From positions 15,598,970-15,662,969 of the forward strand of contig CM022677.1 of assembly GCA_012295275.1 (NCBI GenBank): a stretch of 64,000 nucleotides of DNA, read 5' to 3'. The stretch's first letter is position 1, and every line of letters begins with the position of its first letter. The position numbers and the translations under genes are program-made. Under the pieces are notes generated by a model, which was given only the letters and a program-made list of their open reading frames with translations, did not search any database and was not told the DNA's origin. Shown piece by piece: positions 38,012 through 49,315 of this stretch. The stretch comes from Chrysomallon squamiferum (lineage: Eukaryota; Mollusca; Gastropoda; Neomphalida; Peltospiridae).

Positions 38012-38469
38012 GGCGGACAGAGCTTTGAGGATGACCCAAGGTCTGGACAGCATGCATCTGTACCTTCCTACAAAAACGCTGACCATATATGACATATGTT
38101 AATGGATGACAGGCAATAGCTAATGTTATTGACATTTCCCATGGAAGCATTCTGCACACACAACTTGGAATGACTACAGTTTTTGCTCATTGGGTTCCAC
38201 GTCTTTCAACACTTCATCAAAAACCCATCAGGCTGGTCACATCATGGACTGTTTTGAAGCAGATCAAGCCCATTTCATTGAATGTTTCCTAACCCAGAAT
38301 AATTGCTAGGTCTACCACTGTCACGTAGACACAAAGAAGAAATGAATGCATTGGAAACAAATACTCTCACCTTCAGGATTGTTTCAGTTTTTGGGGAAGC
38401 AGAGGTATTATTTTTATAGACTACCTTCAGAAGGACTAAACCATAAACAGAGAGTACTATGCTAAATTG
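38012..38469 (+). pseudogene. mariner-type transposase fragment, decayed
   Basis: In three frames the segment reads FEDDPRSGQHAS, then ANVIDISHGSILHTQLGMTT with AHWVPRLSTLHQK, then VTSWT-type and THRRNE-type remnants, and finally GIIFIDYLQKD, stop, TINREYYAKL. These are the linker, the second helix-turn-helix motif (SHGS, WVPRL) and the region around the second catalytic Asp (IDYL) of mariner/SETMAR-type transposases. The N-terminal and C-terminal ends are missing and there are several stops and frameshifts. No terminal repeats were found. Confidence 0.8.
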
Positions 38470-39002
38470 TTTTCTGTGTGCACAAGTCTGTTTAGAACAT
38501 GTGAGTTATATAATGTGTCAAAACTTTCCTAATTATTGTTTCTTATTTAATACCGGATATCTAAATAATCTCCAGATTGAAATATATGATCAAATCAAAG
38601 ATATAGAGTAGCTATGTACTTTATTGAAAATATAATTATTATTGTTGTTGTTGTTGTTGTTAATTAATTAATTTATTTATTTATTTACTTGGAGGTTTAG
38701 GACATTAATACTGCTAATAATTTAGATTTGCAAATGTTTTGCAGTTTGTATAGTTTTGTGATGAAATAAAACACGAAAAGTGAAAAGCCTGACATTTCTA
38801 AAATTACAGTAAGACACCAACTTGATACTGAAACGAGTTCTATGTACCATTCTGCAACTCCTACAATATATTTTGTGATATATAGGTTATGGTCTTGATC
38901 ATATTCTTGTTTGTGTTTCATTAGATTTTTATTCTACGTTTGTTGGAAATGTTAGTGCACTCTGTTAAAAAAAATATATATATATATTTATAATATTTTC
39001 AG

Positions 39003-39303
39003 GTCACTAAATCTAGGTGGTATTGGTGTTGTTATTGGACATGAGATCACACACGGCTTTGGTAAACTACCAAACACATCCATACACTCACTATATACAT
39101 ACATGAATATATACATATCTGACTACAGCAATATTACCATCAACAAAAAAAAAAATTATAATAAAATAAATTAAGAAAAAACCCACAAAATTAATAAATA
39201 AATAAATAAATATATATATATTTTAAAATAACCAATGAAACAAAAATAATGAATCATGATGATGCATGATATAGCAGTGAGAGTGATGATGATGATTACA
39301 AAG

Positions 39304-39337
<34 letters not shown>

Positions 39338-41708
39338 TAATAATAATAGTAAACATATATAGAAACATTTATAAAACAAAAAATAAAAATAAAATAATAA
39401 TATTTATTTCAGGAAGTCAGTATGATGAAAATAGAAATCTGAACTACTGGTGGAATGAAACATCAATATCTATGTTTAATAAAAAGGCTCAATGCTTTGT
39501 TGATCAGTATTCAAAATATCACATGGATGGTGAACATGTAAATTAAATTATAGCTTGTTGTTAACAACTTGTAGAAAGAACAGTTATTCTCATAATTAAT
39601 AAAATTTGGTATAGCTATTTGTTTTGGTGCCAAATATCTAAATAGTTCATATTTTACCATCATCAGACCAATGCTTTAAGAAATGAGCTCTTCAAAACTT
39701 GACAAAATGGAATTCATAGTATTTTAGTTTTTCAGTTTGTTGGATTATTTAACATGGAATGACCCCATAATGTTATATACAGTATATTTGCTATCTTATA
39801 TTCTTGTCCATGCATATATACATATCTATTCATCTAGTTGTACCTGCACATATTTACACATATATAATACTAAATTAAATATACTGCTATAAACATACAC
39901 ACTGAGACAAAGATACACAAGGTGTCATTCAAATTTATTTATTTCAGATCAGAGGGAAACAAACACTTCGTGAAAATATTGCTGATAATGTTGGATTGAA
40001 AGCAAGCTACAAAGTTAGTGTAGTAGTAGTAGTGGTAGCAGTAGTAATAGTAGTAATAGTTATTGTATCAGTAGTAGTAGCTGCATCAGAAGAAGTAGCA
40101 GCAGCAGCAGTAGTAGCAACTGTAGTTCCAATAATAGTAGTATTAGTAGCAGTAGTGTTAATAGCATATATGGCAACTGTGGTGTGTTATAAAATGATAG
40201 GTTATAACATAACACTGAATAAAGCAATACAAAAGCTTTCCAATGATATCAGTATGTCTGTTTGTGATAAATTGTGGCATAATTAATTATTATTAACAGG
40301 AAATGTTATACCAAAGCACAAATTTCAGAAATTTGCATGGAAGGGATACCTATATAAATAGTATATTGTAGCAGCAGCAGAAGCAGTAAGAATAGTAGTA
40401 ATTTCAGATGTAATTTAAATAACCACTATTTATTTATTTATTTATATGTTTAAGGAATATTCATATTTTACATTCAAAATTACAGGCTCTTGAAACATGG
40501 TTAGATGAAGGGAAAGGAGAAAAGCTTCTTCCTGGACTAAACTTCACACACAAACAACTTTTCTTTCTTAGCTTTGCTCAGGTAAGATACACTTAACACT
40601 GAAGCCAGTGTTTGCAAAGCCTTTTTTTGTTTATCACCAATTTTCAAGAAATAATATTGTAAAATGGAATGCCATCCAAACTCACAATAGTTTTAGAATT
40701 AATGAATTAAACTTAAAATAATTTATTAAAGTATTAAAAACAGCACACACACAATATACAAAAATATTATCGTTTAAAGATTAATGTTCTATTGTTTATT
40801 GCCTGACATTGCCTTGCATGTTAATAAAGACTTTCTTGACTTTCCACATGCTCCCTGGGTTTTTTTCCTAATCTCTTTTTCCTCTAAGTGAACACTACAG
40901 GAACGATTAATTTTATTGAAATAGTTAAATATCCTTGATGATTTTAGGGCTGGTTCTGCCATTACAAAAGGTTACTGCTGTCAAGTCAAACAGACACTAA
41001 CTGCTCCTGCAAATGTGATACACACCAATTACCCCAAAATGGTCAAAACCCCTACCATAGCCAGTCATTTGGGTTCTACAGTCCAACCTGCCAGCAGCTT
41101 CTCTAAGCACTTATAACTGATATAATTATTCTAAACTCTTTGTTTGTACAGGTGTGGTGTTCTAAAATAAAACCGGCCAGTGCTTGATATCAGATGATTG
41201 GTGATCCACATTCTCTTAACAAGTTTAGGTAACATGCAGATTAATTATTATAATACAAATGTTTCTAAATAATAATAACTACAACAACAGCAACAACAAT
41301 AACAATAACAACAACAATAATAATAATGGTAATATGACAACAAAATAGTAATAATTTATAATAATAATAATATTAGAAATAATTATTAAAAATATGGCAA
41401 CAGTAAGAATATTTTTGTTGTTGAGATAAAGGAAATGTTCATTTATTTACTTCCATTGAAACTTTTTTGTTATAATCTTTTTTATAAATTGTATTTTGTG
41501 TATTGAATTTTTTCTTTTCTTTCATTTCTTCTTTCTTTCTTTCTGTCTTTATTTATTCATTTATTTATTTCAGTTGATTTTTATTTACTTATTTATTTTT
41601 CTTTACAGAGTTATTGGCACACTTTCGAACTCCAAGGAGTTTGCTGAACAGTTTAAATGTCCACTTGGTTCACTAATGAATCCAGAACACAAGTGTCATT
41701 TATTGTGA
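39003..41708 (+). pseudogene. Neprilysin/ECE-like M13 metallopeptidase, C-terminal exons, in-frame TGA
   Basis: Five exons join in phase: 39,003-39,063 (SLNLGGIGVVIGHEITHGF), 39,413-39,537 (NLNYWWNETSISMFN and the QCFVDQY block), 39,948-40,013 (RGKQTLRENIADNVGLKASY), 40,486-40,581 (PGLNFTHKQLFFLSFAQ) and 41,152-41,228 with 41,609-41,708 (VWCSKIKPASA ... [18 protein letters not shown]). HEITH is the zinc-binding HExxH, and ENIAD supplies the third ligand Glu and the Asp of M13 enzymes. In the exon at 41,152 the frame meets TGA right after KPASA, although YQMIGDPHSLNKF continues in frame. The last residues are KCHLL where the family ends in a Cys-x-x-Trp. Upstream exons (signal anchor, N-terminal domain) were not found. 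Probably a non-functional copy or a partial gene with one nonsense change; a sequencing error is possible. Confidence 0.85.
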
Positions 41709-43510
41709 TCTGTATAAGGCATAACGTGAAACTATTTTATCAAATATAATACAGATTATAGATCAAACAAGTAATATAATTAAATTTTGTATAAACCTTT
41801 TTCTTAATTGCAGTAGTTAATTAATGATATCACATTTTTAATATTATTTATGCCTAGCTCCATACCCAAACTACACAGAGTTTCTGAATATATATTTATT
41901 TAAAGGTTTCATTTGAAACTGAGTTTGATGATTGTGTATGAACATTAGAATTTCAGCTAATAATTTATTATACAAACTTCTTAAGAATGACTTGGATAAT
42001 TTGACTGTGTTTAAAATCTGTGAATCTTAAATTTTATTTATTTTTGATTTATTTTGATTATTATAAATGTTTTTCTGTTATTGTTATTAATTTATTTATA
42101 TTTTTATAATTTTTTTTTTATCTTTATAAACACAATAATAATGGCATAATTATACTAGCTGAAAAACAAAATGTGAATTACAGATTTGTTTCTTGTTTCC
42201 ACTGGGTTTCTGTTTTTATTTTTTTAATTATTATTTTTTAGTTTCTTTTTGGATGTGTATTATTTTGAGATATGCGCTCTGTAATCCCTAGACTAAAATC
42301 ATGCTGCGAAATTAGGTAAATTAAAAGGAAAATAATCAGGGATTACTTAAGAAAGGAAACTATTTAAGATTTGCATAAACATATAAATAATCAATACATG
42401 ATCATATATTTGAAATAAACATAATAAAGGTAAACTGATAAATTGAAAACTTTGCCAGTATAGTTGCCTGACAACTGTGGTGTGCTGATAAATGTTTTGT
42501 AAAGATAATGTAAATTTATGACAAACCACTGAGCAGAACAATAAAAAAAAGCTTTCCAGTGTTAATCAGTATGACTGTTTCTGATAAAAGATATGGCTAT
42601 TTTGCTCTCACTCAGTTTATTTACATAAGACTTACTTTATTTAATTCATTTTGTAAAAATAAACAGTGTGGATGGTGCCTTTGCAAGAAAATGATTTTGT
42701 AAACAAGCCTCAAAACTTTCTGTTACTACACTGAATCTATACATAGACTTTTGTTGTTCTGTTTTCATTCTGGAGCATATTAATTATTTCATTTCTTTAA
42801 AATGCTGACATCAGCTTACCTCTAACACCAGAGGAAAAACGTTGAAGGTACATTTTGTACAATTTCAACTTTCCACCAAGTTCTTATAGTGAGATGTTTA
42901 TTTTTAAGATTTCCATATATTAGTGGACAGTATTGGCTGCATGTTATGATTTTGAAGAAACTCGCCAACAAAATTAAAAATATCGACAGTGTTTCAAATC
43001 ATTAGTTCATGACTAGAAATGTTTTGAATAAATTCTGATATTTGCTTTGCAAAACTTCTAAATTATCACTACGTAAGTAGATCCATTATTAAGTTTCACT
43101 TTATATTTCTTTATTTATTTATTTTAAAAGAATTCAATTTAAAAAGGAAGAAAGACAGCAAGAAAGAATTCAACCAAAATATATTATATTCTCGAACTTT
43201 GAATTATTAATACATATTTTTGAAATATATAAAGTTCATCTTTCGAGCAATCTGCACAAAAATAAATAAGCATGCATGTCCAAATATGCAATGTTACTTA
43301 CATGAGGATGCAAATCAAACAGATGTATTAAGAATATACGTTTATAAACGTTAAAACTGTCGTCTGCTTTTCGTACCGGATATTGGTACGAAACCTCCAC
43401 AGTAACTTCCACCAAAAGATTACGAGCACAGCATGATTATTGTTGTCGTTATAATTAAGAAATAATAATAATAATAAAAATAAATAAATAAATTGAAAAT
43501 AAAATAAATC
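41709..43510. other. AT-rich 3' flank of the peptidase locus, no gene
   Basis: Unique AT-rich sequence with TTTATTTATT runs. No credible exons. Confidence 0.6.
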
Positions 43511-43515
43511 AATAA

Positions 43516-43543
43516 ACAATAATAATAATAATAATAATAATAA

Positions 43544-43602
<59 letters not shown>
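43516..43602 (+). repeat. (AAT)n/(AGT)n compound microsatellite
   Basis: About nine AAT units, then about twenty AGT units. The poly-Leu or poly-Thr frames are by-products. Confidence 0.95.
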
Positions 43603-43603
<1 letters not shown>

Positions 43604-44934
43604 CACTGGTAGTAATCATACTAATTGTGGGACTATACATTGTAGTGGTAGTGGTTGTAATAGTAGTTGTAGTAGTAGAACTAGTAGTAACAATTTTCAT
43701 ATTAGAAAATAAATGAATATGGAATTTTATTTTTACTTTTTATTTTATTTTATTTTATTTTATTTTTTAGACCATACGTTTATTGCATTCAGTAAAATGT
43801 TTTATCGCATCAATTTCTTGACTTTCACATTACAATTGTGCGTGCGTCTGTGTCTGTGTGTGTGTGTGTGTGTGTTTCTGATAAGTAAATTATTAAACAA
43901 TATTCCATTAATTTTTTTTTCTTTCTGTGGAGATCAAATACTGCCCCTCATAATGGATAAAATAACAATAATAATAACAATAATAATAATAATAATAATA
44001 AATCAATAAATAAATACATACATAAATAAAGAAAGAAAGAAAGAAAGAAAGAACAACAAAAGAAAGAAAAAATCTACCGATTGGATTAGCAGTATAATCA
44101 CATATACGAGATCATATTTCGTGTTCCAAAAACTATTTTCAGTGCATTGTGTATTTTAAGCTTAAAGTATGAAAAGAGTCCGTTTCGAAATTTTTTTTAA
44201 AATTATTTTATATTTTTTTAATACTTCTTTGTTAAATGTACATGTTTATTCCTTTGAAACTTCAGTATGACAGATGAAAAATAAATAAACTCTCAAATAA
44301 TATGAAAGGTCATAATGCATCATACACTGTTACCAATAGCAATACCAAGAACTAACCAACGTCTTCACTTTCGGAACTTTACAAATACACGAACAGACAC
44401 TGGTTCTTTGTTGACAGAAAAAAATTAACCACGAGAACTAGTTGTCAGGGGCATGTCTGTTATCAAACTAATGAAGCTTACGTTTCTAGGCTCCAAATCC
44501 CAGAATTGACTTTGCTCCATTTTTCCCAAAATTTTAATCAATACCTTAGAATTGTCTAAATTTTTAAATCCTCTCATAGAACTGCAATATGAAATGATAA
44601 GAGTAGTTACCCCATAATTGTTCAGTCTTCACGGCCTCAGAAATACAGGTCAGCTGGCGCTATTCTAAACAAAGGTTATTACAGATATAAGACGTTGTTG
44701 TCTTTAATTTGTTTCTTTGTTGTTCTTGTTTTTTTTCTTTGTTTAGTGAGATTTTTTATTTTATACTTTTATTTTTATTCATTTATGTTTTTTTTATTAT
44801 TTTTTTTTTTTTTATTTTTTTTATTTATTTTTTTTTTTTGTCGGTTTTCACTGAGCAGAGAATCAATAGAAATTAATGTCCGTTAGTTTAATGTTTTACA
44901 CTGTTGTCAACTTAGTTTATCCCAGAATATAATT

Positions 44935-44938
<4 letters not shown>
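43603..44938. other. Low-complexity and unique AT-rich DNA, no gene
   Basis: GTAGTGGTAGT stretch to 43,690, (TTTTA)n near 43,735-43,765, (GT)n near 43,852, AAATAAAT and GAAA repeats near 44,030. The 44,340-44,700 part is less simple but has no open exon. Confidence 0.6.

Positions 44939-44991
<53 letters not shown>
44939..44991 (+). repeat. Poly(A) run of 53
   Basis: Uninterrupted A tract. No retroposon body, target duplication or pol III box was recognised upstream, so it could be either a simple slippage tract or a poorly preserved retroposon tail. The length may be inexact in the assembly. Confidence 0.9.
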
Positions 44992-44993
<2 letters not shown>

Positions 44994-45264
44994 CACGGAC
45001 CCTTGCTTAAAGATAATTTATATAATGAAACAAAAACATTATTTCTGTTGTTTTAAAGTATCAGTTTTCTCCAAATTAAAATTATTCCGACTAAAATAAT
45101 ATTTAATATAAATGTCATATTATGCAAACATTTGTCACAAGAATAATTTAATTAACTGTATATGTATCATTAATCTTATATTTTGCTATTCAGAGGTGCT
45201 TTAAACCATCATGGAACTCCATTTAAAGTTTGTTACAGATAGTATTTCTTCTCCGTCTTCTTCT

Positions 45265-45390
45265 TATTCTTCTTCTTCTTATTATTATTATTATCATCAT
45301 CATCACCATTATTACTACTATTACTACTACTACTGCTACAACTAAGACTACTACTGCTACAACTAAGACTACTACTACTACCACAACTAC

Positions 45391-45455
<65 letters not shown>
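45265..45455 (+). repeat. Compound TTC/ATC/ACT/ATT microsatellite
   Basis: A chain of trinucleotide blocks: CTT, ATT, ATC, ACT with CTACAACTAAGA interruptions, and finally about 22 ATT units. Not coding. Confidence 0.95.
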
Positions 45456-45456
<1 letters not shown>

Positions 45457-45974
45457 TGAAATGCATCGTAAAAGAAACATGCTGAAGATACAACCACTGT
45501 GTCTGCTGACATTCAAGTATTGGTTACACGAGAAAAACAACAACAAAACATAAAAAAATATCCAGAACCTGATGCTGAATACTGCTTTCCAATCCAACCA
45601 CTCTGTTAACAAATTAAACGCTTCAGATAGGTATAAACTATTACTTCTGCGAATTGTCTAGAACAATGTCACACTAAATCATTTCTTGTCATCTTAATCG
45701 CATACCGCCTACGTTTTACCTAACAAAGTACCTTACTAAACAGACAAAGCTTCACTTCAACAGTCTTTCGTTTCTGAACCAAACAAACAAAATTTAACTA
45801 GAAAATAACATATATTAATGTTCACCATGACGATCAGTTTCAATAAAACCAAATAAGAGTAACATTTTAAATGGGTGACATCAGTTTTAAATAAAAAGTA
45901 GCCGGAATAGGTTTCACTTACACAAGCAAAAAGATGCATGCTACCGCATGTTTTCGTAATTAAACGTTCATCTC

Positions 45975-47522
45975 CTACTCGTATGAATTTATAGAGCATG
46001 GCCGTCTAAATATTTGTCCCTTCTCTCGAATCCAGTAAGTTGATACCCATTTGGAACCGACAAGAACTGGACAAGCCACATGTCTTGTTTTGGTGTCTGG
46101 TTTGCCATTACGATATAAATTATACCAAAATACTGCTGAACCTTTTACAGGTAATATTTTTACACCAAGATAGGGGAAACCTGTTGCACCTCCTTCTTCT
46201 ACGTTACTCATGTAGATTAAACATGTGGCAATTCGGTTTCCTTCCGTCGAATTACTTTCAGTGTCATCCATGTAGTCTCTATGAAGTTTATGGAACCCAC
46301 CTATTCCATAGTTTGCAACCTGCAACATTTCCGAGCTTTTCATCGATAGACCTGTGATCGCTTCAACTCTTTTCTGGATTTTCAAATCGACGGTTGTCTC
46401 GGTCGAAAATAGAAACACACTTTTTATAATTCTCAGTCTCGAAATTAACCTTTTCCCATCAATAATTACATGACCTTTTTCTAAACGTGGATTAGAGACT
46501 GTTTTAGTTTCCTCAATTTCTCTGTCGCTGACAATATCGTGATAGACAACTAGTGGTGGTGAAATATGAAGAATCTCCTATTTGGCTGGCTTCAAACCTA
46601 GGAACGGATGTTTATTATTATTATTATTGTAGTAACATTTCAGCTTGTCTTTATTTCGAATTTTAATTTCTTCTTTACCACGACATAGAGAAGTGTAAAT
46701 CATATGTTCTTCAGACTTGATTTTTTGGCCATTTGTTTTCTTCTTACCGTTTAGAAATTCTGTATATTTTATCCTTCTGTCGACTGCTTTCTGGAGATAA
46801 GGATCTGAATGTAATTGTTCATTTGTAAGTTTCAAGGCTTCTGTTATGTCTCCTTCCATTCCATTACTGCATATTCAATAATTTCTAGCCGAGACACACT
46901 TTGAATTTTTTCAGTTCTTTCTTTATTAAGAGCTATTTCCATCCAAATATATAAATATCGATACTCTGTTAAATTGTAGGCTAGCAGGCCTAGATGATAA
47001 CAGTCTTCTGAAGATAAAACATGTATATATCGTTCATTAATAAAACCCTCTGCCAATCTTGTCGCATTTAATTTGTACGTGTCTTGAAGACGAAACAGTG
47101 CTGTAGCTACACATTCCAAGTCTTCGTAATTACGAAGATTTTCACGTATCTCCTTTATTTTAAATGTACATAATTCAGACTTCATTCCCAGAGTCACAGG
47201 TGCTACTTCTTGATCCCAGTCCAAAAAGATGGCGATTCCAGTTTATAGCAAAACATTTAACAAATAAAAACGCACCAGTTGGATTGAAAATATAACGTAC
47301 TGAGTCTTCTCTCGCCTTCCAACTGTGTTCTTCTATGTTATCCGAAATTATGTTAAGTTTTCTCTATTTCTTTCCTTCAGCAAATGTACGTGTTAATTTT
47401 TTTATAGTTATTGCCAAATCTCTTTCAGCATGTAGTGCGTTATACACATGTGATGTCGACAGAAAGAGATGTGAGTTCGCGACTCCCATCATCAACAACA
47501 ACGTGAGAAAGTTCTGATACAT
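45975..47522 (-). pseudogene. Collagen prolyl 4-hydroxylase alpha pseudogene (copy A')
   Basis: Starts MYQNFLTLLLMMGVANSHLF at 47,522 and follows the intact gene at 52,179 along its whole length, but with three breaks. First, a net insertion of about 22 bases near 47,225-47,250 disrupts FTLDWD. Second, a deletion of about a dozen bases near 46,860 removes the TFGRE stretch. Third, a GAG to TAG change turns KEEILHIS into K-stop-EILHIS at about 46,576. The C-terminal catalytic half remains open and keeps the HRD motif, the distal His (TRHVACPVLVG) and the Lys (GSKWVSTYW). Intronless like its relatives. Strong resemblance to the 52,179 gene (shared HKLHRDYMDDTESNSTEGN) suggests late decay or gene conversion. 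Confidence 0.9.
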
Positions 47523-47700
47523 CTCTCTTCTTTAGAATATAATTGTTTTGGTGAACTGTTCGGATACTTGTCAGAGCAGAATACATTAAGGAAGTGTTCT
47601 TTATGAGTAAACGAAGCAACCCATATTTTAGATGTGTTTTCAAAGGTTTTTGTTTCAAGTAACATAACTAACGATAAAATTATTACTTTGAAATTAATTT
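47523..47700 (-). promoter_or_regulatory. Conserved P4HA 5' flank (copy A')
   Basis: This flank is shared, in gene orientation, by all six P4HA starts or relics (next to 47,522, 50,614, 50,979, 52,179, 54,236 and 58,204). It holds an AATAAAATTAATTT block, TTGAAAACACATCTAAAAT, an ACTTCCTTTAAGTAT block and, just before the ATG, TTCACCAAAATAATTATATT with CTAAA and AAGAGA. Conservation at all starts suggests promoter and leader, though common descent alone could also explain it. Confidence 0.5.
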
Positions 47701-47759
47701 TATCGCTGAAAAACCTGATACATAATAACCTAATGAAGAAAGCTAAGAAAAATTAAGAA

Positions 47760-49310
47760 TAATAAAATACTTATATAAAAAAGCAATAACATTTGAGAAG
47801 AAGAATTAAAATCATCGGTGTATATGTCTGTATTGTTTCTTTACTGGTGTACAATCGTTATCATTATTTTTCAATTACCTTTTTATCTGTTCTATACTTC
47901 TCACTTATAATGATGTTTTTAAAATATAGTTACTTTTGTAAAATGATTCAACGACTGAATGTGTAATGAGGATACTCAACTTAATTTTTCTTTATGTATC
48001 ATGTATAGAGTTATACGAGTTTCAAAGTAAAAAAAACAAACAAACAAAATAACAAACAAAAAACAAACAAAAAGAAAACGTAAAAATAAAAAACGGGACC
48101 ATTGAAAATCAGAACAGGACCAGTGCGACATAAAAATAATAATGAATATTCATGGCTGTAGTCATAAAACCAACATTGAGGTTAACATTACTTTTCTACG
48201 ATGTCCCTGGTAATACGGCGTTTTATGCGCAATCACGTAAAACACGATTTTCTGTGTTTATGTGTGGCGAAGATAGAAAATCTCGTTTTTCTTTAACAGA
48301 AACCCCGATTATCTATGAAACTGTGTTTCATTAGATACATTTCGTTTTTCTGTATTTCAATCAGAGAAAAGATAAAATAACGACAAATACTAAATAAATA
48401 GGTATTCATAATTTTAATCAGTAAATAAACTGACAAGCGAATAGAGCTTCGATTCCACGGTTTTCTGTTACGTCCGCAAGAATTTTATATCTACGGGCTT
48501 CGACGTTTGATTTACAAGTTGAAGTCCTGGTTTGGGAAGCGGCAAGGAGGTCAAAGAGGAATAATTTGAAATTTTGCTTTGATAAACATTTTGCAGCGAT
48601 TAAATGCTTTACTCCAGTGTTGTATTTTTATTACCAATCATTAGCTAGTCAGTCAATTTGTTCTTCTTTCTTTTATTTTTGTCTATTTATTATTATTTTA
48701 TTTTATTTTATTTTTTTATTAATTAATTAATTTATTTATTATTATTATTAGTAGTAGTATTTCTACAAGAGTTAGGTAGCACAGCTCTAAGAAAAGTTAC
48801 TGTAATTATATTATAAATACAACATTTCTAAGGTACAAGTTCTAAAACATATTCGGTGCCAAGATTTTATTTATTGTTTAGTAGAAACCAGTGATGGACA
48901 TGAGTTTCAGAAAGAAGGGTAAACTGTGGTCTATGAGTCTGAGGTTGGGGTTGACAGGGCACAGACTTTAGAAATCCTTGTAAGTCACTGTCTTATAACA
49001 AATGTGAAACAAAATTAAAACTGTTAGATCACATTTATATTGTTTTTACTTTATTTATTTATTATTTATTTATTTATTAATAGTTTTTTTTTTAATAATA
49101 GTGTGAAAATAACTAAGATCGATCTTCAGGAATTTATGGGTTTCTCGAATCTAGATAAATGCCTCAGTATCTCTGTCCAGTATTCTGGAGAAATTTGGCA
49201 GATAACTTAATTGTCATTAACATGGTGTTTATGCATGGTTAGACTAATAAGAGATTCTCATCTGTGATTTACATCAATCCACAACTTACGCTTAAAAATA
49301 ATTAGTTTCC
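47760..49310. other. Spacer between P4HA copies, mirrored at 55,780-57,700
   Basis: The reverse complement of 48,070-49,310 matches 55,780-57,660. This includes the block with CAGAGGTTGGGG-type sequence and TGACAGGGCACAGACTTTAG (48,955) and the AGATCGATCTT block. It contains the conserved 48,152-48,334 segment listed separately. No other gene. Confidence 0.7.
48152..48334 (+). CDS. Strongly conserved 60-codon frame of unknown nature, copy 1
   Basis: A 183-base open frame starting MAVVIKPTLRLTLLFYDVPG and ending IYETVFH. Its partner at 57,412-57,594 (opposite strand) differs at a single base (a Thr/Ile change), whereas the flanks differ more. It has no splice signals, no signal peptide and no domain that I recognise. 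It may be a short gene, a promoter-type element shared by the P4HA genes, or DNA homogenised by gene conversion. One nonsynonymous change in 183 bases does not prove coding. Confidence 0.35.
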   Translation: MAVVIKPTLRLTLLFYDVPGNTAFYAQSRKTRFSVFMCGEDRKSRFSLTETPIIYETVFH

Positions 49311-49315
49311 GACAA

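Noticed and set aside
39996-40286. Val/Ala-rich 96-codon frame beginning MKASYKVSVVV
   Set aside because: It is the read-through of an M13 exon into an intronic GTAGTA microsatellite.
41152-41228. Selenocysteine reading of the TGA in the M13 gene
   Set aside because: M13 peptidases are not known selenoproteins and the position is not catalytic. I could identify no SECIS element by eye.
45223-45612. Poly-Asn, poly-Ile and poly-Thr frames of over 100 codons on both strands
   Set aside because: Compound trinucleotide microsatellite open in several frames at once.
47335-47517. Plus-strand 60-codon frame recurring antisense to each P4HA start (also 50,427 and 54,241)
   Set aside because: It recurs only because it is the antisense shadow of the conserved P4HA N-terminus.
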